Assembly: GCF_006438965.1 (NCBI RefSeq)
Contig: NZ_RCZM01000001.1
Location: 63,097-127,096, forward strand
Length of the DNA: 64,000 bases
Direction: 5' to 3'
Origin: Pedococcus bigeumensis
GTDB lineage: Bacteria > Actinomycetota > Actinomycetes > Actinomycetales > Dermatophilaceae
Shown: positions 56,013 to 63,339 of the stretch, one piece after another
How positions within the stretch are numbered: the stretch's first letter is position 1
How the letters are laid out: each line of letters starts with the position of its first letter
Notes under the pieces: generated by a model
What the model was told of the DNA's origin: nothing
What the model saw: the letters and a program-made list of their open reading frames with translations, nothing else
Databases searched by the model: none
Made by a program: the position numbers and the translations under genes

Positions 56013-56842
56013 GACAGTCCCTCGAAGATGTCGTGCGACACGGGAAGCCCGGCAGGTCGGGCCGGGTCCACGAACCACTCGCGCCCGAACACCAGGTCGT
56101 ACAACGGACGCGGGATCCGCAGGAACGCCGCCAGGGTCCGGTCCGCGCCGCCCTCCGCGCTCGACTGCGAGGCGTGCGCGCGCATCGAAGCCCGCTTCGC
56201 GGCGGCGTACCGGTGCACGTCGATGCGGTGCGTGATCGCGGACCGGGCGCTGAACGCACGGCCGAAGGCGGCCTTGTCGAAGTCCGCCGGGAACGGATAG
56301 AACCTGGCCGCGAGGTCCACGGCGCGCGCGATCGTGTCGCGCGGGACCGTGGCCTGGAGCACGCGTGGCGTGCCCGCGAGGTATGCCGCCCGCTCACCGA
56401 CCTCGTGCACGCGGACGTGGTCGCGGTGCCCGTAGCCGCCGTTGCGGTCGTAGGTCGTGAGCACCGAGGCGTCCTCCTCGCGGAGGATCTCGGCCAACCG
56501 GTCAGCGGCTTCCTCCACCGGCGCCCGCAGGAACCGGACCCGCTGCGGGGGGTCGGGGTAGAGCTCCGGACCCATCCCGCTGTCGGCATATCCGAGGTAG
56601 ACGACTCGTGCGACTCCCAGCGCCGACGCGGACCGGCGGAGCTCCTCCAGGCGTCGCGCACCGAGCCCACCGTCCGCTGCGAAGCTGTCCGCGGCCAGCC
56701 CGAGCGCGCCGTCGGTGGCCACGACGACGACGACCCGGTGCCCCTCGGCCGCCGCACGCGCCAACGTCCCCGAGGTGAGCAGCGCCTCGTCATCGGGGTG
56801 GGCGTGGAAGGCCACGAGGGTGTGGCTCCGGGTGTGGGTCAT
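56009..56842 (-). CDS. PIG-L family deacetylase
   Basis: 277 residues. Zinc motif AHPDDE near residue 14, DSGMG, and TTYDRNGGYGHRDHVRVHE with the second zinc His. It probably removes an acetyl group from a GlcNAc-type sugar. It is neither Mca (present at 1.8 kb) nor a clear MshB. ATG 56842 chosen; a GTG at 56845 adds one residue. Divergent from the GT4 gene, with 35 bases between starts, and first of a leftward set with a flippase-like protein. Confidence 0.88.
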   Translation of the reverse strand: MTHTRSHTLVAFHAHPDDEALLTSGTLARAAAEGHRVVVVVATDGALGLAADSFAADGGLGARRLEELRRSASALGVARVVYLGYADSGMGPELYPDPPQRVRFLRAPVEEAADRLAEILREEDASVLTTYDRNGGYGHRDHVRVHEVGERAAYLAGTPRVLQATVPRDTIARAVDLAARFYPFPADFDKAAFGRAFSARSAITHRIDVHRYAAAKRASMRAHASQSSAEGGADRTLAAFLRIPRPLYDLVFGREWFVDPARPAGLPVSHDIFEGLS

Positions 56843-56877
56843 CACCAGCCATCCTGTCGCATGGCAGGCTCATCCCT

Positions 56878-58029
56878 GTGAAGGTGGCCCTGCTGACGGA
56901 CTGTTACCTGCCCAGGCTGGGTGGGATCGAGGTCCAGACGCACGACCTCGCAGCCCAGCTGCGGTCCCGCGGCCACGAGGTGGAGGTGTTCACCGCGACG
57001 CTGGGGGAGCTCGGGGAGCGGCACGGCTTCGTCGAGGACGTCGACGGGGTGGCGGTCCACCGGATGGCGATCCGGCTGCCGTGGGAGCTGCCCGTCAACC
57101 CGTTCGCGCCACCCGAGGTCCGGCGGCGGCTGCGGGCGGGCGGCTTCGACGTGGCCCACGTGCACATGGGGGTGGTGAGCCCGTTCGCCACCGACATGGC
57201 CCGCGTGGCCCTGGGGCTCGGACTGCCGACGGCGATCACCTGGCACTGCCTGATGGAGCGCTCGCAACCGGTCTTCCGCGCTCTCGGCCATGCCCGCCGG
57301 TGGGGCGCCCAGGGAGCCGCCCTCTCCGCTGTGTCCGGTGTGGCTGCCGCCTCCGTGCAAAACGTGGTCGGCCGGGGGAGCGACGTGCGGGTGTTCCCCA
57401 ACGGCATCGACACCACGGCGTGGCGGCCGCCGCCGCGGACCCCGCGCGACGCCGACGCCCCGATCGAGGTCGTCGCCGCCATGCGGTTCGCGGCGCGCAA
57501 GCGTCCCCTGGCGGTGCTCGAGGTCGCCGCGCGGGCGAGGGAGCTCGCCGCCGCGGGATCGCGGTCGGGCTCGGGGACCAGCCCGGGCATGAGGCTCACG
57601 CTGTTCGGCGAGGGGCCGGAACGGGGACGACTCGAACGGTTCGCCGCCCAGCACGCCATGGCCGACTGGGTCACCATGCCGGGCCGGGTGGGGCGCGACC
57701 AGCTGCGCGAGCGCTACTGGGACAGCGACATCTACCTGACGCCTGCCCGGCTCGAAGCCTTCGGCATCGCCGCACTCGAAGCGCGTACTGCCGGGCTGCC
57801 GGTGGTGGCCCGGAAGGACACCGGGGTCGGCGACTTCGTCGTCGACGGCGTCAACGGGCTGCTCGGAGCCGATGACGACGCCCTCGCGCACGGACTGGCC
57901 AGGCTGCTCACCGATCCCGAGCTGCTCCACCGCATCGCCGACACCAACCGCACGCTGGCGCCCGAGCAGGACTGGCCATCGGTCGCCGCGCTGGCGGAGG
58001 ACGAGTACCGGCGGGCAGGTGCAGCGTGA
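56878..58029 (+). CDS. Glycosyltransferase family 4 protein
   Basis: 383 residues, GT-B fold. N-terminal acceptor domain MKVALLTDCYLPRLGGIEVQ, hinge VRVFPNGIDTTAWRPP, and the C-terminal sugar-nucleotide motif LTPARLEAFGIAALEARTAGLPVVAR (E-x7-E). The best guess is a lipid-linked or inositol mannosyl/GlcNAc transfer, given the divergent deacetylase and flippase genes, but this is inference. GTG start with CAGGCT seven bases upstream. The stop overlaps the Nudix gene (GTGA). Confidence 0.9.
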   Translation: MKVALLTDCYLPRLGGIEVQTHDLAAQLRSRGHEVEVFTATLGELGERHGFVEDVDGVAVHRMAIRLPWELPVNPFAPPEVRRRLRAGGFDVAHVHMGVVSPFATDMARVALGLGLPTAITWHCLMERSQPVFRALGHARRWGAQGAALSAVSGVAAASVQNVVGRGSDVRVFPNGIDTTAWRPPPRTPRDADAPIEVVAAMRFAARKRPLAVLEVAARARELAAAGSRSGSGTSPGMRLTLFGEGPERGRLERFAAQHAMADWVTMPGRVGRDQLRERYWDSDIYLTPARLEAFGIAALEARTAGLPVVARKDTGVGDFVVDGVNGLLGADDDALAHGLARLLTDPELLHRIADTNRTLAPEQDWPSVAALAEDEYRRAGAA

Positions 58030-58751
58030 CCGAGTCCGCCGCCCCCGCCCCCGCCACTCCGCCAGGCGACCCGATCATCGTGCACGCCGACGCGGACGGC
58101 GGACGCCCGGTCGCCGAGTTCGTCCTGGGGCACGGTGCCGACCCGGTGCGCGAGCTGGCTCGCCTCGGGTGGTCCCGACCACGCCTGCGGGGCGCCGAGC
58201 GCGTGGCCGACGGCTCCCTCGTCCTCACCTATGCCGTGGCGCCGGCCTCCGCGGTGACGAGCGTCGCGAACCCGGTGCCCACCGACCCGGGCCTGGTGCT
58301 CGAACCGGGGGAGGAGGCCCGCCCCTACCAGCGCACCGCGGCATACGGCGTCGTCACGAGCGACCGCGGCGTCCTGCTCACCGAGCTCTCCGCGCTCACC
58401 TCAGCGCCGGGGCGCTGGACCCTGCCCGGCGGCGGGCTCGACCCCGGCGAGGCGCCGGTCGCCGCCCTCCACCGCGAGGTGTGGGAGGAGAGCGGCCAGG
58501 AGGTTGAGGCCGTGCGGCTGCTCGAGGCCCACACCTCGCACTGGATCGGACGGGCGCCCAGCGGGCGCCTCGAGGACTTCCACGCCGTGCGGATCGTGTA
58601 TGCCGCGTCGTGCCCCCAGCCGACCGACCCCGTCGTCCACGACGTGGGTGGGTCGACCGAGGCGGTGCGCTGGGTGCGCCGTGACGAGCTGGACCACTAC
58701 CACCTGAGCAGGTCGTTCGCGCCGCACATGCGGCGCTGGCTCGCTTCCTGA
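58026..58751 (+). CDS. Nudix hydrolase
   Basis: 241 residues. The C-terminal 140 residues form a Nudix domain with a complete box, GGGLDPGEAPVAALHREVWEESGQ (G-x5-E-x7-R-E-x2-E-E-x-G). The N-terminal 100 residues are an unrecognised domain. It cleaves a nucleoside diphosphate derivative; substrate unknown. GTG start coupled to the GT4 gene; converges on the small membrane protein. Confidence 0.9.
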   Translation: MTESAAPAPATPPGDPIIVHADADGGRPVAEFVLGHGADPVRELARLGWSRPRLRGAERVADGSLVLTYAVAPASAVTSVANPVPTDPGLVLEPGEEARPYQRTAAYGVVTSDRGVLLTELSALTSAPGRWTLPGGGLDPGEAPVAALHREVWEESGQEVEAVRLLEAHTSHWIGRAPSGRLEDFHAVRIVYAASCPQPTDPVVHDVGGSTEAVRWVRRDELDHYHLSRSFAPHMRRWLAS

Positions 58752-58758
58752 CGCCGTC

Positions 58759-59211
58759 CTAGTCGCTGGTCTTGCGGCGTGAGGTGAGCAGGCCCACCAG
58801 GCCGAACAGCACTAGCACGGCGCCGGTCGCGACGATCCCGACCGGGCCGACGTCGCCCCAGTCCACGCTCAGGCTGCCCAGCTCCTGGGCGAAGACGATC
58901 ACGGCGATCGCGAGGCAGACCAGGCCCAGCACGATGGCCGGTGCGTGCGGGCCGCTCGGGCGCTCCGGGACCGCCGGAGGCCACGCTGCGGTGCCCGCGG
59001 CGGTCCCGACGGGCGCGGGCTGGTCGGCAGGCGTCTGGTCGGCTGCGGCCTGGTCGGCTGTTGCATCCTCCAGGACGGCCTCCGCGGGCTGGGCCTCGTC
59101 GACGCCGATCGCGCGGGTCGGGTCGCTCGTGTCCAGCTGTTCGGTCGGTTCGGTCTGCACTGTCTGCTCCAACCGCACGGTGTCGTCCCTGGGGGTTTCG
59201 GGGTTGCTCAT
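58759..59211 (-). CDS. Small membrane protein of the Lia-like cluster
   Basis: 150 residues. An acidic, Gln/Thr/Ala-rich N-terminus (about 1-80) is followed by two membrane helices (about 88-108 and 118-140) and a basic tail, RRKTSD. No family recognised. ATG 59211 is chosen because AAGGAG, formed by the last codons of the PspC gene, lies 8 bases upstream; the start is therefore tied to translation of that gene. Confidence 0.78.
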   Translation of the reverse strand: MSNPETPRDDTVRLEQTVQTEPTEQLDTSDPTRAIGVDEAQPAEAVLEDATADQAAADQTPADQPAPVGTAAGTAAWPPAVPERPSGPHAPAIVLGLVCLAIAVIVFAQELGSLSVDWGDVGPVGIVATGAVLVLFGLVGLLTSRRKTSD

Positions 59212-59216
59212 GGGGG

Positions 59217-60713
59217 TCACTCCTTGCCGATCAGGATCTGGCCGAGGCCGACGTGTGCATTCACGATGACGTCGGGGTTTCCCGCCCCGAAGGTCTCGAC
59301 GGTGCTGACGTTGCGGCCGTCGTGGCCGTCCAGCGTGACGGGGTCGCCGTCACCGTCGACACCGGTGCCCGCGACCGGTCCGAGGTCGGGAACGCCGATC
59401 CGGGAGATGTCACCCGCGGCCACCGAGCTGCGGACCTCGACGGTCAGGTTGGAGGGGATGTAGATCTTGAGCTCGCCGATTCCGACACGGGCGTCGATCT
59501 GCCGCGCGGTGCCCGGGTTGTCCTGGGCCTCGGCGAGGTCGAGCTCCGCCGAACCGATGCTCAGGCGGTACTTGGCGGTCGTGTCGGCGGCCGAGGGCCG
59601 CCAGGTGCGCTCGCCGATCCCTCCGCCGAAGGTGACGTCGGGAACCACGGACGCCGTCCAGGTCACGAGGGCGAGCACGATCGCCAGGAAGCCGGTGAAG
59701 CCGGCCCGGCGGCCGAGCAGACCGAGCGCCAGGGTGCCGGTGCCGAGGACCGCGAGGGCTGCGGCCAGCGCCACCGTCTGGTCGCTGCCGGCCCAGTTGG
59801 CTGCGTCGTGGATCGAGAGCGTTGCTCCGTATGCCGCGATGGCCAGACCACCGATGAGCAGGGTCGCGATGAAGCCACCACTCTTGCGGCGGGGCACCTT
59901 GGGCGGACGCGGCGGCCGCGGGGCGGCCGGGGTGGGCGGCGGGAAGTAGCTGCCGCCGGGAGGCGAGTCCGCAGGTGCGGGGGCGTACGTGGTCGATGAC
60001 ACGGCGGCATACTTCTGGGTCTCTGGTGCGTAGGTCTCTGGTGCGTAGGTCTCTGGTGCGTAGGTCTCTGGTGCGTAGGTCTCTGGTGCGTACGGCTCGG
60101 TGGCCGGCGCGGGCGCCGAGGCCGTGGGCCACGGTGCGGTGGGCTGGGCGGCCCACGTGGCGGCGGGCGCGGAGGTCGGCTGCGGGCCGGCGGGCGGCGG
60201 GTAGCCCTGGGCGTAGGGGGGCTGTGGGTACGCAGGCTGCGCCTTGGGCTTGCCGTCGCGGTTGCGGGTCACCAGCCACACGACGAGGCCGATCGGGACC
60301 ACGACCCACCAGATCCAGCCGATGCCGGGCGTGTCACCGGCGAGGCCGGTGCCGCCGATCAGGGACAGGCCGATGATGACGAGCAGGATGATCCCGAGCA
60401 CGTCACCGTCGCGCAGCGCCTTCTCGGCCACGATCTCGTCGCGGTTGTTGGGGAGGAACGCCCAGGCGATGAGGTAGATCGTGATGCCGACGCCCCCGAG
60501 GATGACCAGCAGCACCAGGGCTGCGCGGATCACGATGGGGTCCACACCGAGCCGGGTGGCGATGCCGGAGCACACGCCGGCCAGCCACTTGTCGTCGCCG
60601 TCCCGGCGCAGGTCCACGGAGCGGATCCAGCCGAAGAACCGGTCGAGGCCGGTGGTGTGGGTGCTGTCTGTCGGGCCGGCGGTCGGCCCAGGGGTCTGCG
60701 TCATGTCCTCCAT
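59217..60713 (-). CDS. PspC-domain protein with LiaF-like C-terminal domain
   Basis: 498 residues. An N-terminal PspC domain (about 30-100, WLAGVCSGIATRLGVDPIVIRAALVL), membrane helices, a Pro/Ala-rich linker with five YAPET repeats, more helices and a C-terminal beta domain of the LiaF/DUF2154 type (GERTWRPSA, VGIGELKIYIPSNLTVEVRSSVAAGDIS, VNAHVGLGQILIGKE). LiaF proteins restrain LiaS kinases in cell-envelope stress systems. ATG 60713; ATG 60704 is an alternative. Divergent from the kinase gene, with 116 bases between. Confidence 0.85.
   Translation of the reverse strand: MEDMTQTPGPTAGPTDSTHTTGLDRFFGWIRSVDLRRDGDDKWLAGVCSGIATRLGVDPIVIRAALVLLVILGGVGITIYLIAWAFLPNNRDEIVAEKALRDGDVLGIILLVIIGLSLIGGTGLAGDTPGIGWIWWVVVPIGLVVWLVTRNRDGKPKAQPAYPQPPYAQGYPPPAGPQPTSAPAATWAAQPTAPWPTASAPAPATEPYAPETYAPETYAPETYAPETYAPETQKYAAVSSTTYAPAPADSPPGGSYFPPPTPAAPRPPRPPKVPRRKSGGFIATLLIGGLAIAAYGATLSIHDAANWAGSDQTVALAAALAVLGTGTLALGLLGRRAGFTGFLAIVLALVTWTASVVPDVTFGGGIGERTWRPSAADTTAKYRLSIGSAELDLAEAQDNPGTARQIDARVGIGELKIYIPSNLTVEVRSSVAAGDISRIGVPDLGPVAGTGVDGDGDPVTLDGHDGRNVSTVETFGAGNPDVIVNAHVGLGQILIGKE
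60018..60092 (-). repeat. Five tandem 15-base repeats (YAPET linker)
   Basis: GGTCTCTGGTGCGTA repeated five times without interruption inside the PspC/LiaF gene; on the coding strand each unit encodes Tyr-Ala-Pro-Glu-Thr. Identical copies suggest recent slippage expansion and a length-variable linker. Confidence 0.9.
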
Positions 60714-60749
60714 GGTGTCGGCGCAAACGGGTCGCTGCCATGAGGGTCG

Positions 60750-60788
60750 ACCCTGAACCGACCCTGATGAGGGCTGACTGCACCCTGA
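60750..60788 (+). promoter_or_regulatory. Three helically phased ACCCTGA repeats upstream of the PspC kinase gene
   Basis: ACCCTGA at 60750-60756, 60761-60767 and 60782-60788: starts 11 and 21 bases apart, so all lie on one face of the helix. Upstream, AGGGTCGACCCT (about 60743-60754) is palindromic, combining an inverted half-site with the first repeat. Position between the divergent PspC/LiaF and kinase genes suggests an operator for the NarL-type regulator encoded beside them. Confidence 0.6.
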
Positions 60789-60817
60789 ATACGGTCGGCA
60801 TCGGGTGTTTCGTGCGT

Positions 60818-60823
60818 CAGGAT
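60818..60823 (+). promoter_or_regulatory. -10-like element of a probable leaderless kinase promoter
   Basis: CAGGAT, six bases, ATG 60830. Confidence 0.4.
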
Positions 60824-60829
60824 GAGGAC

Positions 60830-62203
60830 ATGCCGACTCCCTACGAGCGGCCCGTCCCCCCAACGGAGGCGAGGGCCGCAGAGCGCCGCGCCGCGCGCCC
60901 GACCCTCACGCGACCCGCGGAGGGCAAGGTCATCGCCGGGGTGGCCATCGGACTGGCCCACCACCTGGGCTGGCAGGTGCGGTGGATCCGCCTGGGGTTG
61001 GTGCTCATCTCGATCCCCACGGGTGCTGGTCTGGTGGCCTACATCTTCCTGTGGGCCCTGACGCCGCAGTCCCGCGGTGGCGTGGTCGGCAGAGGACGTC
61101 GCGCGGTCGACCCAGCCGACGCAGCTGCCGTCGCGGCGGCGGGGACGCCGGTGACGGAGCAGGTGACCGGCACCAGTGAGCGCGACGCGACCCGGGTGCT
61201 GCTCGTCGGCGGGCTGCTCCTCGGCATCGGACTCGTCGTGGTGGCCCAGAAAGCCGGTCTCAACGCCCGCCTCGGGATCCTCATCCCGCTCCTGGTGGTC
61301 GCCGCCGGCGCTGTCCTCGCGTGGTCGCAGCTCGACGACTCGCAGCGCGGCCGCTGGCTCGGATCCGAAGCGGGGACAAAGCGTTTCAGCGTCGCTCGTC
61401 TCGCATTCGGTGGTGTCCTGGCGCTCGCGGGGCTGGTCATCATGGCCACCCGCGGCCGCTCCTTCGCCGCGATCTGGGACATCGGCGCCGCCGTGCTCGC
61501 CGTCCTTGCCGGTATCGCCCTCATCTCCGCCCCGTGGGTGCTGCGGTTCTGGTCCGACCTTCGGCACGAGCAGGCCGAGCTGGCCCGCGCCACCGAACGC
61601 GCCGACATCGCCGCCCACCTGCACGACTCGGTGCTGCAGACCCTCGCGCTCATCCAGCGCAAGGCCGGCGACGCCGGTGCAGTGACCCAGCTGGCCCGCG
61701 CCCAGGAGCGCGAGCTCCGCTCCTGGCTGTATGCCGGTCCGTCCGACTCCGATGCCTCCCTCGCCACGGCGGTGGTCGAGGCCGCGCACGAGGTCGAGGA
61801 CCTGCACGGCACGCCGATCGAGGTCGTGTCGACGGGGGACCGGCCGCTGGACGACGGCGGTCAGGCCCTGGTCCGGGCCGTCCGCGAGTCGCTGCTCAAC
61901 GCGGTCCGCCACGGCGCCCCGCCGGTGTCCCTCTACCTAGAAGTCGGACCAGCAGGGGTCGAGGCCTTCGTCCGCGACCACGGCCCCGGGTTCGAGGTCG
62001 GCGAGATCCCCGAGGACCGGCTCGGCGTCCGGCAGTCCATCCTCGGAAGGATGGAGCGGCACGGTGGCACCGCGAAGGTGCGCCGGCTCGAGCAGGGCAC
62101 CGAGGTCAGCCTCGGCCTGCCGCCAGTGCTCCGTCCCCCACAGCCCGATCCCCACCCAGAGAATCCGCAGCCCGTCTCGAAGGAGACCCGTGAACACGCC
62201 TGA
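60830..62203 (+). CDS. PspC-domain sensor histidine kinase (LiaS/DesK-like)
   Basis: 457 residues. N-terminal PspC domain (about 25-85, GKVIAGVAIGLAHHLGWQVRWIRLGLVL), four or more membrane helices (about 60-250), then a HisKA_3 domain with the phosphoacceptor at about H265 in AAHLHDSVLQTLALIQ, and an HATPase with ESLLNAVRHG and RDHGPGFEV. It phosphorylates the NarL-type regulator that follows; the PspC domain suggests an envelope-stress input. The regulator gene starts inside its last codons. Confidence 0.9.
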   Translation: MPTPYERPVPPTEARAAERRAARPTLTRPAEGKVIAGVAIGLAHHLGWQVRWIRLGLVLISIPTGAGLVAYIFLWALTPQSRGGVVGRGRRAVDPADAAAVAAAGTPVTEQVTGTSERDATRVLLVGGLLLGIGLVVVAQKAGLNARLGILIPLLVVAAGAVLAWSQLDDSQRGRWLGSEAGTKRFSVARLAFGGVLALAGLVIMATRGRSFAAIWDIGAAVLAVLAGIALISAPWVLRFWSDLRHEQAELARATERADIAAHLHDSVLQTLALIQRKAGDAGAVTQLARAQERELRSWLYAGPSDSDASLATAVVEAAHEVEDLHGTPIEVVSTGDRPLDDGGQALVRAVRESLLNAVRHGAPPVSLYLEVGPAGVEAFVRDHGPGFEVGEIPEDRLGVRQSILGRMERHGGTAKVRRLEQGTEVSLGLPPVLRPPQPDPHPENPQPVSKETREHA

Positions 62204-62870
62204 GAAGAAGCCGGTCGAGGTCGTCCTCGTCGACGACCACCGCATGTTCCGCTCGGGGGTCCGGGCCGAGCTCGGCACCACGGTGTCGATCGTGGGTGAG
62301 GCGCCAGACGTGGACACAGCCATCGCGGTGATCCGCCAGACCAAGCCCCCGGTCGTGCTGCTCGACGTGCACCTCCCGGGCGGCAACGGCAACGGCGGCA
62401 TCGACGTGTTGCACGGCTGCAAGGGTCTCGAGACAGCGGACGGCCAGCCGGTGCGTTTCCTCGCGCTGTCGGTGTCCGACGCGGCCGAGGACGTGATCGC
62501 GGTGATCCGCGCCGGAGCACGCGGCTACGTGACCAAGACGATCAGTGCCAACGACCTGACCCGCGCGATCCAGCGGGTGGCCGACGGCGACGCGGTGTTC
62601 TCACCGCGGCTGGCCGGCTTCGTCCTGGACGCGTTCGGCGCCGCGGCAGGTGAGGTCGCCCAGGTCGACGAGGAGCTCGACCGGCTGTCGGCCCGCGAGC
62701 GCGAGGTGATGCGGCTGATCGCCCGCGGCTACCAGTACAAAGAGGTCGCCAAGGAGCTGTTCATCTCGGTGAAGACCGTTGAGACGCATGTGTCCTCGGT
62801 GCTCCGCAAGCTCCAGCTGTCGTCCCGCCACGAGCTCACCGCTTGGGCGATGGGTCGCCGCCTCCTCTGA
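62190..62870 (+). CDS. NarL/LiaR-type response regulator
   Basis: 226 residues. Receiver domain with acidic pair D15-D16, phosphoacceptor D59 in VVLLDVHLPGG and Lys in GYVTKTIS; C-terminal LuxR-type helix-turn-helix LSAREREVMRLIARGYQYKEVAKELFISVKTVETHVSSVLRKL. GTG 62190 has AAGGAG 4 bases upstream and lies inside the kinase gene. The likely target is the ACCCTGA repeat set at 60750-60788. Confidence 0.92.
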   Translation: MNTPEKKPVEVVLVDDHRMFRSGVRAELGTTVSIVGEAPDVDTAIAVIRQTKPPVVLLDVHLPGGNGNGGIDVLHGCKGLETADGQPVRFLALSVSDAAEDVIAVIRAGARGYVTKTISANDLTRAIQRVADGDAVFSPRLAGFVLDAFGAAAGEVAQVDEELDRLSAREREVMRLIARGYQYKEVAKELFISVKTVETHVSSVLRKLQLSSRHELTAWAMGRRLL

Positions 62871-62886
62871 TCCCCTGCTCGGTGGC

Positions 62887-62936
62887 CGAGTTTGAAGGAT
62901 CGTCCGGGTCAGGATCCGCACGATCCTTCAAACTCG
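62887..62936. repeat. Long palindrome after the response regulator gene
   Basis: Perfect 17-base arms CGAGTTTGAAGGATCGT (62887-62903) and complement (62920-62936) around a 16-base centre. It may terminate the operon, but there is no T tract and the arms are unusually AT-rich for this genome, so a dispersed REP-like repeat is possible. Confidence 0.75.
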
Positions 62937-62954
62937 CGCACATCTGCTCGGCAC

Positions 62955-62960
62955 TAGGGT
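62955..62960 (+). promoter_or_regulatory. -10 element of a probable leaderless promoter
   Basis: TAGGGT, six bases, ATG 62967. Confidence 0.45.
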
Positions 62961-62966
62961 GGCCTC

Positions 62967-63329
62967 ATGGCGTTCGTCTACGACCTCGTGGTCGTCCTTC
63001 ACCTGCTCGGCATGGCCGCCCTCGTGGGCGGGTGGGCGGCGTTTGCCCGCAAGGGCCTGGACACCACCGAGCTGATGTCTCTCGGCGCTCGCGCCCAGGT
63101 GGTCACCGGGCTGGTCCTCGTGGCTCTGGCCGAAGGTGTCTCGTCCTTGGACAAGGACCTCAACCACCCGAAGATCGGGGTCAAGCTGGTCGTCGCCATT
63201 GCGGCTGCTGCATGCATCGAGATCGCTCGAGCGCGCGCCAAGCGTGGCGCGCCGCTCAACCGGGGCCTCGTGATGGCGTCTGGTGGCCTGGGCGTGCTCA
63301 ACGTCGCGGTCGCGGCCCTCTGGAACTGA
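62967..63329 (+). CDS. Small integral membrane protein
   Basis: 120 residues with four membrane segments (about 3-27, 42-60, 72-88, 100-118). The VYDLVVVLHLLGMAALVGGWAAF opening with its buried His resembles DUF2269/CopD-like small membrane proteins, but no definite family can be given. Function unknown. Starts leaderless after TAGGGT; converges with dinB. Confidence 0.75.
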   Translation: MAFVYDLVVVLHLLGMAALVGGWAAFARKGLDTTELMSLGARAQVVTGLVLVALAEGVSSLDKDLNHPKIGVKLVVAIAAAACIEIARARAKRGAPLNRGLVMASGGLGVLNVAVAALWN

Positions 63330-63339
63330 CTGCCACGCG

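Noticed and set aside
56009-56842. Naming the second PIG-L protein MshB (mycothiol synthesis)
   Set aside because: Length and motifs outside AHPDDE do not match MshB, and the neighbours are a flippase-like protein and a GT4 rather than mycothiol genes.
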